A stretch of DNA of 64,000 nt from Bacillus sp. S/N-304-OC-R1 (GCF_019749375.1 NZ_JACWFE010000025.1:114012-178011), one strand, 5' to 3'; counted from the stretch's first letter, positions 35,630 to 45,141 are shown. Notes: generated from the sequence alone by a model not told the origin. Numbers and translations: made by a program.

Positions 35630-37270
35630 ATGAACAAAAAGCTTAAATTATTACTGGTTTCATTTTTAGTTTTAAGCATGTTCCTTGTTGGATGCAGCAA
35701 TAGCTCCAATCAGACATCCGGAGAAAAAGAAAATAGTTCAAACAACACGACTTCAAACAACACATCTTCAAGTGACGACAAGAAAAAGGATACACTTGTT
35801 TTTGGACGTGGCGGTGATTCAACATCTCTTGATCCAATTACAACAACTGAAGGCGAAACATTTAAAGTTACTGAAAATATCTTTGAAAAATTACTTGTGT
35901 ATGGAGAGAATGATACATCTGTGCAGCCTGCCCTTGCTGAGGAATGGGAAGTTTCTGACGATGGTTTAACATATACCTTTAAATTGCGCAAAGGGGTTAA
36001 ATTCCATGATGGAACGGATTTTAATGCTGATGCGGTTGTGTATAATTTTGAGCGTTGGATGAATGGTGATGCTGAAAAGTTTCCATATTACACTCAGTTT
36101 GGCGGATATAAGGGAGACGAGGGACATGTAATTGATGAAGTAAAGGCAATTGACGAACATACAGTTCAATTTGTTCTCAACAGACCTCAGGCTCCGTTCT
36201 TGAAAAATATTGCAATGTCTCCTTTCGCTATAGCAAGTCCAACAGCTATTGAAAAATACGGCGATAACTTTAGACAAAATCCGGTTGGAACAGGTCCATT
36301 TAAATTTGTTGAATGGAAGCAAAGTGACAGAATCGTCCTTGAAAAGAATACAAATTATTGGATGGAAGGTTATCCTAAACTAAACAAAGTAATTTTTCGC
36401 GTCATTCCTGAAAATACAGCACGTTTGAACGCACTTGCTAATGGGGAAATCGATATTATGGATGGATTGAACAATTCAGACGAAGCAAGTGTATTAAGCA
36501 ACTCAGACTTGCAAATAATTGAACGTCCGTCAATGAATGTTGGCTATATTGGCTTTACAGTCAATCGCCCACCATTTGATAATAAACTTGTTCGTCAAGC
36601 ATTGAGCCATGCGATCGATAAGCAATCCATTATTGATTCTTTCTATGGAGGCAAGGCGCAACCTGCGAAAAACCCTATGCCGCCGTCAATTGAAGGCTAC
36701 AATGATGAAATTCAAGATTATCCATATGATTTAGAAAAGGCAAAAGCTTTACTTGCTGAAGCTGGATTTGCGGATGGTTTTGAGATGGATTTATGGGCAA
36801 TGCCAGTTGCACGTCCATACATGCCAGAAGCAATGAAGGTGGCTGAAGTAATTCAAGACAGCTTCAGCAAAATTGGTGTTAAAGCCAACATCCAGACAGT
36901 TGACTGGGCTACTTATTTAGAAAGAGCGACAAAAGGTGATTTTGATGCTTATATGCTTGGTTGGACAGGAGATAATGGTGACCCTGATAACTTTATTTAC
37001 GCATTGCTAGATAAGGATAGCATTGGAAGTAACAATAAATCTCACTATAGCAACGACGAACTTCATGATATTTTAATTGAAGCTCAAACTGAGGCAGATC
37101 AGGAGAAGAGAAATGTTCTATACAAAAAAGCACAAGAAATCATTAAGGAAGATGCTCCATGGGTACCGCTTGTTCACTCAACTCCATTGTTAGCAGCAGT
37201 AAAAGATTTACAAAATTACAAGCCGCATCCAACAAACTCTGAAACGCTAACGAAAGTAGAATTTAATTAA
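35630..37270 (+). CDS. Peptide-binding lipoprotein (SBP family 5)
   Basis: Extracellular receptor of the same importer, 546 residues. The signal peptide has lipobox LVGC, followed by a Ser/Asn-rich linker, then the family-5 fold (YTFKLRKGVKFHDGTDFNADAV, PVGTGPFKF, VRQALSHAIDK). This branch looks closer to DppA/GsiB-like dipeptide or glutathione receptors than to the OppA-like ones elsewhere in the window. A hairpin follows, before the permease genes. Confidence 0.92.
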   Translation: MNKKLKLLLVSFLVLSMFLVGCSNSSNQTSGEKENSSNNTTSNNTSSSDDKKKDTLVFGRGGDSTSLDPITTTEGETFKVTENIFEKLLVYGENDTSVQPALAEEWEVSDDGLTYTFKLRKGVKFHDGTDFNADAVVYNFERWMNGDAEKFPYYTQFGGYKGDEGHVIDEVKAIDEHTVQFVLNRPQAPFLKNIAMSPFAIASPTAIEKYGDNFRQNPVGTGPFKFVEWKQSDRIVLEKNTNYWMEGYPKLNKVIFRVIPENTARLNALANGEIDIMDGLNNSDEASVLSNSDLQIIERPSMNVGYIGFTVNRPPFDNKLVRQALSHAIDKQSIIDSFYGGKAQPAKNPMPPSIEGYNDEIQDYPYDLEKAKALLAEAGFADGFEMDLWAMPVARPYMPEAMKVAEVIQDSFSKIGVKANIQTVDWATYLERATKGDFDAYMLGWTGDNGDPDNFIYALLDKDSIGSNNKSHYSNDELHDILIEAQTEADQEKRNVLYKKAQEIIKEDAPWVPLVHSTPLLAAVKDLQNYKPHPTNSETLTKVEFN

Positions 37271-37278
37271 TAACTGCC

Positions 37279-37303
37279 AAAAGGGAGGCTCTGTCTCCCT
37301 TTT
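37279..37303 (+). terminator. Attenuating hairpin between binding protein and permeases
   Basis: Nine-base stem AAAAGGGAG/CTCCCTTTT with a 7-base loop; the short T tail suggests partial termination. Confidence 0.6.
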
Positions 37304-37466
37304 GTTAGCTAAAAAAGTGCATTGTAGTCTAGATAAAAAGTAGATCGGAATAAATCGGCCAATTGAAAGATGTATGAATTCATTCCATTGATTCAAGATA
37401 GCTAACCTTTACTTTTTTTCCTGATGCGCGTTCAATATGAATTTTTCAACAAAGAGGGTGAAAAGT

Positions 37467-38474
37467 TTGCTTAATTATACAATCCGTCGCATTCTTTCGC
37501 TGATTCCTGTATTGTTTGGTATGACACTTATAGTTTTTGCTATAATTCATGCAATTCCAGGTGATCCTGCACAAGTAATACTTGGTCAAAAGGCTACAAA
37601 GGAAGCGATTGCTACATTAACAAGAGAACTCGGTTTGGATAGACCATTATACATACAATATTTTGAGTATATTAAATCATTGGTCTCTGGAGATTTAGGT
37701 AACTCGTTAAGGACTAGAGGACCAATTAATGAAGAAATTTGGCCATATCTTGCTGCAACGATGGAGCTAACGTTATTTGCGATGATTATTGCGGTTTTAG
37801 TTGGTGTGAATGCAGGTATTATTAGTGCTTGGTTTTCTAACTCATGGTTCGATTATACAGCGATGATTCTTGCACTAATCGGTGTTTCATTGCCAATCTT
37901 CTGGTTAGGTTTAATGGAGCAATGGGCGTTTTCAATTCAACTTGGTTGGCTTCCGACTACAGGGCGGGAAAATGTGAGAGATCCAGTAACAGCTATCACG
38001 AATCTTTATTTAATTGATACGCTAATTAGAGGGAACACGGGTCAATTTATTGATGTCGTTAAACATTTAATCTTGCCAAGTATTGCTCTCGCAACAATAC
38101 CAATGGCGATTATTGCCCGGATGACTAGATCAACGATGTTAGAAGTAATGAAATCAGATTATATCCGTACAGCAAGGGCAAAAGGATTAAGAATGTTTTG
38201 GGTTGTTTACAAGCACTCTTTAAAAAATGCTATTATTCCTGTTCTAACTGTTATTGGCTTGCAAACAGGACTCCTTCTTGGGGGTGCCATTTTGACTGAA
38301 ACGATTTTTGGCTGGCCTGGAGTAGGTCGTTATTTATATGAGGCAATCGGATACCGTGATTATCCGGTGATTCAGTCAGGTATTTTAATTATTGCCGCTA
38401 TTTTTGTATTTATTAACTTGATTGTTGACCTGCTCTACGCCTTAGTTGACCCAAGGATTAAATACAATAATTAA
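37467..38474 (+). CDS. Peptide ABC transporter permease (DppB type)
   Basis: Six-helix membrane subunit, 335 residues. The N-terminal RRILSLIPVLFGMTLIVFAI helix and HAIPGDPA are typical; the EAA loop reads RTARAKGLRMFWVVYKHSLKNAIIP. I choose TTG 37467 because GAGGGTG lies 6 bases upstream, while the ATG at 37437 has no ribosome site. Confidence 0.9.
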   Translation: MLNYTIRRILSLIPVLFGMTLIVFAIIHAIPGDPAQVILGQKATKEAIATLTRELGLDRPLYIQYFEYIKSLVSGDLGNSLRTRGPINEEIWPYLAATMELTLFAMIIAVLVGVNAGIISAWFSNSWFDYTAMILALIGVSLPIFWLGLMEQWAFSIQLGWLPTTGRENVRDPVTAITNLYLIDTLIRGNTGQFIDVVKHLILPSIALATIPMAIIARMTRSTMLEVMKSDYIRTARAKGLRMFWVVYKHSLKNAIIPVLTVIGLQTGLLLGGAILTETIFGWPGVGRYLYEAIGYRDYPVIQSGILIIAAIFVFINLIVDLLYALVDPRIKYNN

Positions 38475-38489
38475 TTAGGAGGGGTCGAA

Positions 38490-39389
38490 GTGGCTGAACT
38501 TGCAAAAAATACATCTGACATGCTAAAGGTCAACTCAGAAGTAAAACAGACACCTGTCTGGAAAGAAACATGGAATTCGTTTTGTAGAAATAGGCTCGCA
38601 GTTGTAGGTTTAGGGATTGTTATCTTTTTTATCATCATTGCTATCTTTGCTCCTATTATTGCTCCTTACAGCTTCAAGGATCAAGAGTTGTCAAAAAGAC
38701 TATTAGCTCCGTCAAGTGAAAATTGGTTCGGAACTGATGATTTTGGCCGTGATATTTTCTCGCGCATCGTATACGGAGCCCGTATTTCTTTATGGGTGGG
38801 GTTTTTCGCAGTTCTAGGATCGGCAGTGCTAGGGACGTTATTAGGAATTGTGGCAGGATATTATGGACGATTGATAGATACGATCATTTCTCGAATCTTT
38901 GATATTATGCTAGCTTTCCCAAGTATTTTGCTTGCAATTGCTGTTGTGGCTATTCTAGGACCATCATTACAAAACGCATTAATAGCAATTGCCATTATTA
39001 ATATTCCAAACTTTGGCCGATTAGTTAGATCAAAGGTTCTTAGTGTAAAGCAAGAGGAGTATATTATGGCCGCACGTGCGGTTGGAATGAAGGATTCTCG
39101 TATACTGTTTCGTCACATTTTGCCAAATAGCATGACTCCAATCATTGTTCAATCAACGCTTGCCATAGCCGCTGCCATTATCGAGGCGGCAGCCCTTGGC
39201 TTTCTTGGCCTTGGCGCTCAAGCCCCAACTCCTGAATGGGGAAAAATGCTTGCTGACAGTAAACAATATCTTGTACAGGCCCCATGGACTCTATTCTTCC
39301 CAGGTCTCTCCATTATGTTAGTAGTTTTAGGATTTAACCTAATGGGAGACGGTTTAAGAGACGTACTAGATCCAAAAATGAAGCAGTAG
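38490..39389 (+). CDS. Peptide ABC transporter permease (DppC type)
   Basis: Second membrane subunit, 299 residues, starting at GTG behind TAGGAGGGG. It has LAVVGLGIVIFFIIIAIFAP as first helix, WFGTDDFGRDIFSR, and the EAA loop MAARAVGMKDSRILFRHILPNSM. It ends with the usual GDGLRDVLDPKMK. Last gene of the operon; a terminator follows 32 bases later. Confidence 0.94.
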   Translation: MAELAKNTSDMLKVNSEVKQTPVWKETWNSFCRNRLAVVGLGIVIFFIIIAIFAPIIAPYSFKDQELSKRLLAPSSENWFGTDDFGRDIFSRIVYGARISLWVGFFAVLGSAVLGTLLGIVAGYYGRLIDTIISRIFDIMLAFPSILLAIAVVAILGPSLQNALIAIAIINIPNFGRLVRSKVLSVKQEEYIMAARAVGMKDSRILFRHILPNSMTPIIVQSTLAIAAAIIEAAALGFLGLGAQAPTPEWGKMLADSKQYLVQAPWTLFFPGLSIMLVVLGFNLMGDGLRDVLDPKMKQ

Positions 39390-39420
39390 AATCAAATCAA
39401 ATATCTAATTTTAATATGCG

Positions 39421-39443
39421 GGACAGCTAATTGGCAGCTGTCC
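39421..39443 (+). terminator. Terminator after the first peptide-transporter operon
   Basis: Stem GGACAGCT/AGCTGTCC with a 7-base loop, then T6. Confidence 0.88.
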
Positions 39444-39449
39444 TTTTTT

Positions 39450-39497
39450 GTGTAAAAAAATTTACTGTTTAAAAAGTTTATACAGAAAAGTGTAAAA
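39450..39497. promoter_or_regulatory. Candidate enhancer region with two GTGTAAAA copies
   Basis: GTGTAAAA occurs at 39450-39457 and 39490-39497, 85-130 bases upstream of a sigma-54 promoter. The same octamer is found upstream of two other sigma-54 promoters here. AT-rich context, so tentative. Confidence 0.4.
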
Positions 39498-39580
39498 AAA
39501 AATAGACACATTACTTTGGTGAATTATCCAAAAAATTAATTTAAGTTTTTATTTTCGGAAACTTATGCATTTTTAGGTTT

Positions 39581-39597
39581 TGGTATAAAAGTTGCAT
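39581..39597 (+). promoter_or_regulatory. Sigma-54 promoter of the second peptide-transporter operon
   Basis: Reads TTGGTATAAAAGTTGCATT with GG-N10-GC spacing; the -12 GC is 68 bases before the first start codon. Confidence 0.82.
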
Positions 39598-39662
39598 TAC
39601 TAAAATGTAAACCTTAAATTTCTCAAGAATTGCTATTACATAATAACTGGAGGTGTAAAGAA

Positions 39663-40589
39663 ATGGGAAGGTATATTCTTGGAAGAATCGGATATATGCT
39701 GATTACCTTTTTAATTATTTCAACTTTTACATTTTTTCTCATGCAAACGCTGCCAGGCTCACCATTTAATGATGAAAGACTATCTGAATCCCAAAAGGAA
39801 AGACTATATGAAAGGTATGGATTGGATGAACCCGTTCCCATTCAATATGTAAAGTATATGACAAATATATTGAAAGGAGATTTTGGGGTTTCTTTTCAAT
39901 ATGATGGACGGGCAGTTACAGATATTATTGGTGAGAGAATTGGTGCATCTGCCGTTTTAGGTGCTCAATCCATACTAGTAGGATGTGTAATCGGAATCAT
40001 TCTTGGCATTATTGCAGCCATTAAACATAATACAGCAATTGATTATATGGCAATGGTCATAGCTGTCATTGGATTATCCGTTCCTAACTTTGTATTTGCG
40101 GGTCTATTGCAATATTGGATTGGTGTTCGCCTACAATGGCTGCCGGTTGCCTTTTGGGAAGGCTTTGAATATTCCATTTTGCCAACCATCGCATTATCTG
40201 TTTTTGTGATTGCAACTATTGCCAGATTTATGCGGACTGAAATGCTTGAAGTTTTGGGACAGGACTACATAATAACCGCTAAAGCAAAAGGTCTAAATCA
40301 ATTTGCTATTGTCTTAAAGCATGGCCTCAGAAATGCAGCTATACCAATTGTAACGATTTTAGGTCCGCTAACCGTAAACCTGCTTACAGGAACATTAGTA
40401 ATTGAAAAGATATTTAGTGTTCCGGGGCTTGGAGAACAATTTGTTAAATCAATAATGACGAATGATTTTTCTGTCATTATGGGCGTTACTTTATTCTATA
40501 GCATTTTATTTATTGGTGTAGTCCTAATCGTTGATATTTTATACGGTTTGATTGATCCGAGGATTCGACTATCTGGGGGGACAAAGTGA
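39663..40589 (+). CDS. Peptide ABC transporter permease (OppB type)
   Basis: First gene of the sigma-54-driven operon; membrane subunit of 308 residues. It starts MGRYILGRIGYMLITFLIIST behind GGAGGTG. TLPGSPF, the EAA loop ITAKAKGLNQFAIVLKHGLRNAAIP and the C-terminal VDILYGLIDPRIRL are present. An in-frame start at 39630 is less likely. Its stop overlaps the next start as TGATG. Confidence 0.93.
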   Translation: MGRYILGRIGYMLITFLIISTFTFFLMQTLPGSPFNDERLSESQKERLYERYGLDEPVPIQYVKYMTNILKGDFGVSFQYDGRAVTDIIGERIGASAVLGAQSILVGCVIGIILGIIAAIKHNTAIDYMAMVIAVIGLSVPNFVFAGLLQYWIGVRLQWLPVAFWEGFEYSILPTIALSVFVIATIARFMRTEMLEVLGQDYIITAKAKGLNQFAIVLKHGLRNAAIPIVTILGPLTVNLLTGTLVIEKIFSVPGLGEQFVKSIMTNDFSVIMGVTLFYSILFIGVVLIVDILYGLIDPRIRLSGGTK

Positions 40590-41605
40590 TGATTAATCAT
40601 AAAGAAATCATAATTACAGATGAAATGTTCCAGCCAGCGGTTTCCGATAGGAGTCCAGAAGCCATTAATCGTCCGGTCATGACTTATTGGCAAGAGGTTT
40701 GGAGGCGCTTTCGGAAAAATAAAGCGGCTTTTACTGGGCTCATCCTCATTACTATTATTCTAGCACTAGCAATCTTTGGCCCTTATGCCAATGATCATGG
40801 CTATGATGAACAAAATCTTACTAGAGCAAACCTCCCTCCAAAGGTTCCAGGATTAGAGCATATTTCTTGGCTAGGCTTTAATGGGGTTGATATTCAAGGA
40901 GTAGACCGATATGAAACAAGTGATGTAAAAGAATACTTCTGGTTTGGAACAGATAATTTAGGAAGAGATTTATGGACAAGAGTTTGGGAAGGAACACGCA
41001 TTTCCTTGTACATTGCATTTCTTGCAGCCACGATTGATTTAATTATCGGTGTTGCTTATGGTGGTATTTCTGCTTATTACGGCGGAAGAATCGATAATAT
41101 TATGCAAAGAATTGTAGAAGTACTAGTTGGAATTCCAAGCTTAATTGTTGTCATTCTGCTTATACTCGTTTTACAGCCAGGGATTGTCTCCATTACTTTG
41201 GCAATGGTTATTACCGGCTGGGTTGGCATGGCTAGAATTGTACGCGGTCAAATTTTGAAGCTGAAGGAACAGGAGTATGTATTAGCTTCTAGAACGCTTG
41301 GTGCAAAGGATAGACGGTTAATCTGGAAGCATTTAATCCCGAATACGATGGGGCCTATTATTATTACAACCATGTTTACCATTCCGACAGCGATATTTAC
41401 TGAAGCGTTTTTAAGCTTTATCGGTTTAGGACTGCAGCCTCCAATCGCGTCATTAGGAACACTTATTAATGATGGATATAAATTAATGCGTATTTATCCG
41501 CATATGCTTGCGTTTTCTTCCATTATTATCAGCTTGATCATGATTAGCTTTAATTTGATCGGAGATGGTCTTCGAGATGCTTTAGACCCTAAGATGCGGA
41601 AATAG
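40589..41605 (+). CDS. Peptide ABC transporter permease (OppC type)
   Basis: Membrane subunit, 338 residues. It has an N-terminal cytoplasmic tail (MFQPAVSDRSPEAINRPVMTYWQEVWRRFRKNK), a first helix AAFTGLILITIILALAIFGP, WFGTDNLGRDLWTRVWEGTR, the EAA loop LASRTLGAKDRRLIWKHLIPN and the GDGLRDALDPKMRK end. The larger loop after helix 1 is typical of OppC. The ATG overlaps the upstream stop (TGATG). Confidence 0.93.
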   Translation: MINHKEIIITDEMFQPAVSDRSPEAINRPVMTYWQEVWRRFRKNKAAFTGLILITIILALAIFGPYANDHGYDEQNLTRANLPPKVPGLEHISWLGFNGVDIQGVDRYETSDVKEYFWFGTDNLGRDLWTRVWEGTRISLYIAFLAATIDLIIGVAYGGISAYYGGRIDNIMQRIVEVLVGIPSLIVVILLILVLQPGIVSITLAMVITGWVGMARIVRGQILKLKEQEYVLASRTLGAKDRRLIWKHLIPNTMGPIIITTMFTIPTAIFTEAFLSFIGLGLQPPIASLGTLINDGYKLMRIYPHMLAFSSIIISLIMISFNLIGDGLRDALDPKMRK

Positions 41606-41617
41606 GAGGATGTGACA

Positions 41618-43618
41618 GTGGAAAAAATTCTCGATGTTAAAGACTTACAAGTATCCTTTAATACGTATGCAGGGGAAGTAAAAGCAGTACGCGGAGTTTC
41701 CTTTCATCTTAATAAAGGAGAAACACTTGCAATTGTTGGCGAGTCAGGATCAGGAAAATCAGTTACGTCTAAAAGCTTAATGAAATTAATCCCAAATCCT
41801 CCTGGAAGAATTACGGGGGGAGAAATTATTTTTGAAGGAAATAATTTAGTGAGTTATTCCGAAAAGCAAATGCAAGCTGTACGCGGTTCGGAAATTGCGA
41901 TGATTTTCCAAGACCCGATGACATCCCTTAATCCGACTATGACAGTTGGAAAGCAAATTATGGAGAGTATTGTGAAGCATCAAAAGCTTTCAAAGAAAGA
42001 AGCAAAGGAAAAAGCGATTGAACTTCTAGACATGGTAGGAATCCCACAGCCTGAAAAACGATTGTCCTCATACCCCCATCAATTTTCTGGCGGGATGAGA
42101 CAGAGAGTTGTGATTGCAATGGCCATTTCATGCAATCCGAAAATTTTAATTGCGGATGAACCGACAACAGCTCTTGATGTAACCATTCAGGCGCAGATTC
42201 TTGAACTTTTAAAAGACTTACAGAAAAAATTAAATACTTCCATTATATTTATTACTCATGATTTAGGTGTAGTAGCTAATATAGCCGATCGGGTCGCGGT
42301 TATGTATGCAGGAAAAATAATCGAAATCGGTAAAGTTGAAGAGATTTTTTACAATCCTCAGCATCCATATACTTGGGGACTGTTAGGGGCAATGCCAAAT
42401 TTGAATGAAAGTGCGGAGGAACTAACGACCATTCCAGGTACACCTCCGAACCTATTAGATCCGCCTGTAGGCGATGCATTTGCCAATCGAAATAAATATG
42501 CTATGAACATTGATTTTCAGCTGGAGCCTCCAATGTTTAAAGTTTCGGACACACATTATGCAGCTACATGGCTTCTTCATGAAAAGGCACCACAAATTTT
42601 GCCACCGGAAGTACTTAAAAAGCATAGAGAAGAGAGTCCTAAAGAAAAACAGAAGGAACGATTAGTTAAACAGAAAGAAAAAAAAGAAAAGCTTCTTGAA
42701 ATTCAAAACTTAAAGCAGCATTTTTCATCCGGCACTAATCTAGTGAAGGCGGTAGATGGTATTAGCTTTGATATTTTTAAAGGGGAAACATTCGGGCTTG
42801 TTGGGGAATCTGGCTGTGGAAAGTCTACAACTGGCCGCACGATTATTGGTCTTTATGAGGCATCAGGCGGAAATATTCTCTATAACAAGGAAGACATTAG
42901 TAAGAAAAAGTCCTTTCATGAGGCGCAAAAGCTTAATCAAAAAATCCAAATGATTTTTCAGGACCCTTATTCATCATTAAATCCTCGCCAGACAGTTGCA
43001 GATATCATTGCCGAAGGTTTGGATATTCATGGACTTTCTTCAAGTAAAAAAGCAAGAATGGAAACAGTCTACGAATTATTAGAAACTGTTGGCCTCAATA
43101 GGGAGCATGCGAACCGGTATCCTCACGAATTCAGTGGAGGACAGCGCCAAAGAATAGGAATTGCAAGGGCGCTAGCGGTTGAGCCAGAATTTATTATTGC
43201 TGACGAGCCCATTTCTGCCCTTGATGTTTCCATACAGGCGCAGGTCGTTAATTTAATGAAAAAGCTGCAAAAAGAAAAAGGGCTAACGTATCTTTTCATC
43301 GCGCATGATTTATCCATGGTGAAGTATATTAGTGATCGGATTGGGGTTATGTATAAAGGAAGAATAGTAGAATTAGCAGAAAGTGATGAGCTCTACGAGA
43401 ATCCGTTGCATCCATACACAAAATCTTTATTATCAGCTATTCCGCTGCCAGATCCGGAAACTGAGAAAAAACGGCAACGAATTAAATTTGATCAAAGTCT
43501 TATTTGGAGCAGAGAGGGCGAAGAACCTGTATTACGAGAAGTGAAGCCAGGACATTGGGTGTCATTTACTGAAAAGGAATTTCAGGAATACAAGCAGCAA
43601 AACATAGATGTTATTTAA
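41618..43618 (+). CDS. Fused double ATPase of peptide ABC transporter (OppD-OppF in one chain)
   Basis: A 666-residue protein with two complete ABC domains. The first has [16 protein letters not shown] and [12 protein letters not shown]; the second [21 protein letters not shown] and FIIADEPISALD, joined by a Lys/Glu-rich linker at about 330-360. The oligopeptide domain after the first ABC keeps its fold-like sequence but all four cysteines are replaced: GDAFANRNKYAMNID and AATWL, i.e. Asp286, Asn292, Asp299 and Thr317. The second half also ends without a cysteine motif. GTG 41618 is 7 bases from AGGAGGA; GTG 41612 is too close. Confidence 0.92.
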   Translation: MEKILDVKDLQVSFNTYAGEVKAVRGVSFHLNKGETLAIVGESGSGKSVTSKSLMKLIPNPPGRITGGEIIFEGNNLVSYSEKQMQAVRGSEIAMIFQDPMTSLNPTMTVGKQIMESIVKHQKLSKKEAKEKAIELLDMVGIPQPEKRLSSYPHQFSGGMRQRVVIAMAISCNPKILIADEPTTALDVTIQAQILELLKDLQKKLNTSIIFITHDLGVVANIADRVAVMYAGKIIEIGKVEEIFYNPQHPYTWGLLGAMPNLNESAEELTTIPGTPPNLLDPPVGDAFANRNKYAMNIDFQLEPPMFKVSDTHYAATWLLHEKAPQILPPEVLKKHREESPKEKQKERLVKQKEKKEKLLEIQNLKQHFSSGTNLVKAVDGISFDIFKGETFGLVGESGCGKSTTGRTIIGLYEASGGNILYNKEDISKKKSFHEAQKLNQKIQMIFQDPYSSLNPRQTVADIIAEGLDIHGLSSSKKARMETVYELLETVGLNREHANRYPHEFSGGQRQRIGIARALAVEPEFIIADEPISALDVSIQAQVVNLMKKLQKEKGLTYLFIAHDLSMVKYISDRIGVMYKGRIVELAESDELYENPLHPYTKSLLSAIPLPDPETEKKRQRIKFDQSLIWSREGEEPVLREVKPGHWVSFTEKEFQEYKQQNIDVI

Positions 43619-43651
43619 ACATGCTAACGAAAAGCAGTTGGGGGAATCAAG

Positions 43652-44008
43652 ATGAAAAAAACGGTAAGGCTCATATTCATTTCACTTACCATTTCATTCA
43701 TTGGAGCTTTATTATCAGGGAATGGAATTTGGGAAGGCTTTATCAACACTCTGTTTTTCGTTTCGCTATTGTTTCTAATGCTTGGTGGATCATTATTGGT
43801 GTTAAGGGGAGGGATGTTCGAGGGAATACTTTACAGCTTTCGCCGCTTTTATAGGAACACCTCTAAGCTAGAGAATTATATTTCTGAACAAGCTGATGAT
43901 ATGAAAAAACCGCCTATTAATAATAGTTTAAAAGAATTTTCGATGGGCCCAATTATTTTCTCTGGCGCAGCGTTATTCTTTTTCACACTGATTGCTTCAT
44001 TAATATAG
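43652..44008 (+). CDS. Small membrane protein, DUF3899 family
   Basis: A 118-residue protein with three hydrophobic helices (about residues 5-22, 28-50 and 98-118) and a cytoplasmic or extracellular middle segment; it resembles the DUF3899 family. Function unknown. Its place between the fused ATPase and the Xaa-Pro peptidase, with a GGGGGAAT ribosome site and short gaps, puts it in the peptide-import operon, so an accessory role in transport is possible (inference). Confidence 0.8.
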   Translation: MKKTVRLIFISLTISFIGALLSGNGIWEGFINTLFFVSLLFLMLGGSLLVLRGGMFEGILYSFRRFYRNTSKLENYISEQADDMKKPPINNSLKEFSMGPIIFSGAALFFFTLIASLI

Positions 44009-44031
44009 AGAAATAAAAAGGAGGAAGACTT

Positions 44032-45099
44032 ATGAAAAGACTTCAAAAATTGAGAGAAAGCTTCGAAACACTTGGTATTGATGCAATGTTGATCACAAAT
44101 GATCAGAACAGAAGATATATGACGGGGTTTACGGGCACTGCAGGACTCGTCCTCATTACAAAAGACGAAGCATTGCTCGCTGTAGACTTTAGATATGTAG
44201 CACAAGCCACTTTGCAAGCTAAAGATTTTAAGATTTTACAAGTAAGCACGAAAGCTGATTTATTAGCTGAAATTGTTAAGCAAACAGAGCGATTAGAAGT
44301 ATCGAAGCTTGGTTTTGAACAAACCCATATGAGCTACTATGCCTATACAGAGTATCAGGCAAAATTGAAAGTCGAAATGATTCCTTTAACAGGTGCAGTT
44401 GAGAAGCTGCGAATGGTGAAAGATGAAGTGGAAATTGGCATTATTCGTAAAGCAGCTGAGATTGCTGATGCCGCTTTTACACATATCCTTTCGTTCATCA
44501 AACCTGGAATAACTGAAATTGCTGTTTCCAATGAGCTGGAAGCCTTTATGCGGAGCAAAGGCGCAACCTCATCAGCGTTTGATACAATCGTAGCCTCTGG
44601 TGTACGTTCGGCTCTTCCTCATGGAGTGGCTACAGAAAAGGTTATTGAGAAGGGCGATATGGTCACGCTTGATTTTGGTGCCTATTACAAAGGCTATCGT
44701 TCTGATATTACGAGAACGGTTGCTGTCGGTGAACCGAAAGAAGAGTTGAAAGAGATTTACACTATTGTACTAGAGTCACTTTCAGCGGCATTAGCTGGCA
44801 TTAAATCAGGGATTACTGGAAAAGCGGCAGATGCTTTATCAAGGGATTACATAGCTGAGAAAGGCTATGGCAAACAATATGGTCACGGTTCAGGACATGG
44901 AATTGGATTAGATATTCATGAAGAGCCGTTCAAAAATACAAATTGTGAAATCGTTATTGAGCCAAACATGGTCCTTACTGTTGAACCAGGCATTTACATT
45001 CCAGATCTTGGGGGAGTTCGAATTGAAGACGATATACTCATCACCCAGGGTGGAAATGAAATCATCACGAAGTCACTGAAAGAATTAATCATTTTATAG
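44032..45099 (+). CDS. Xaa-Pro peptidase (M24B), operon copy
   Basis: Metallopeptidase of 355 residues encoded inside the peptide-import operon, so imported X-Pro peptides are probably cut at once. Metal ligands are complete: LDFGAYYKGYRSDITR (two Asp), GHGIGLDIHEEPF (His), VEPGIYIP and VRIEDDI (Glu). It starts at ATG behind AAGGAGGAAG. It is most similar in this window to the peptidase at 15193-16272, which likewise neighbours a binding protein of this type. Confidence 0.94.
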   Translation: MKRLQKLRESFETLGIDAMLITNDQNRRYMTGFTGTAGLVLITKDEALLAVDFRYVAQATLQAKDFKILQVSTKADLLAEIVKQTERLEVSKLGFEQTHMSYYAYTEYQAKLKVEMIPLTGAVEKLRMVKDEVEIGIIRKAAEIADAAFTHILSFIKPGITEIAVSNELEAFMRSKGATSSAFDTIVASGVRSALPHGVATEKVIEKGDMVTLDFGAYYKGYRSDITRTVAVGEPKEELKEIYTIVLESLSAALAGIKSGITGKAADALSRDYIAEKGYGKQYGHGSGHGIGLDIHEEPFKNTNCEIVIEPNMVLTVEPGIYIPDLGGVRIEDDILITQGGNEIITKSLKELIIL

Positions 45100-45141
45100 T
45101 AGAAATGAAATAAATCTATAAAAGAAAAAGGGGCAATTTCT

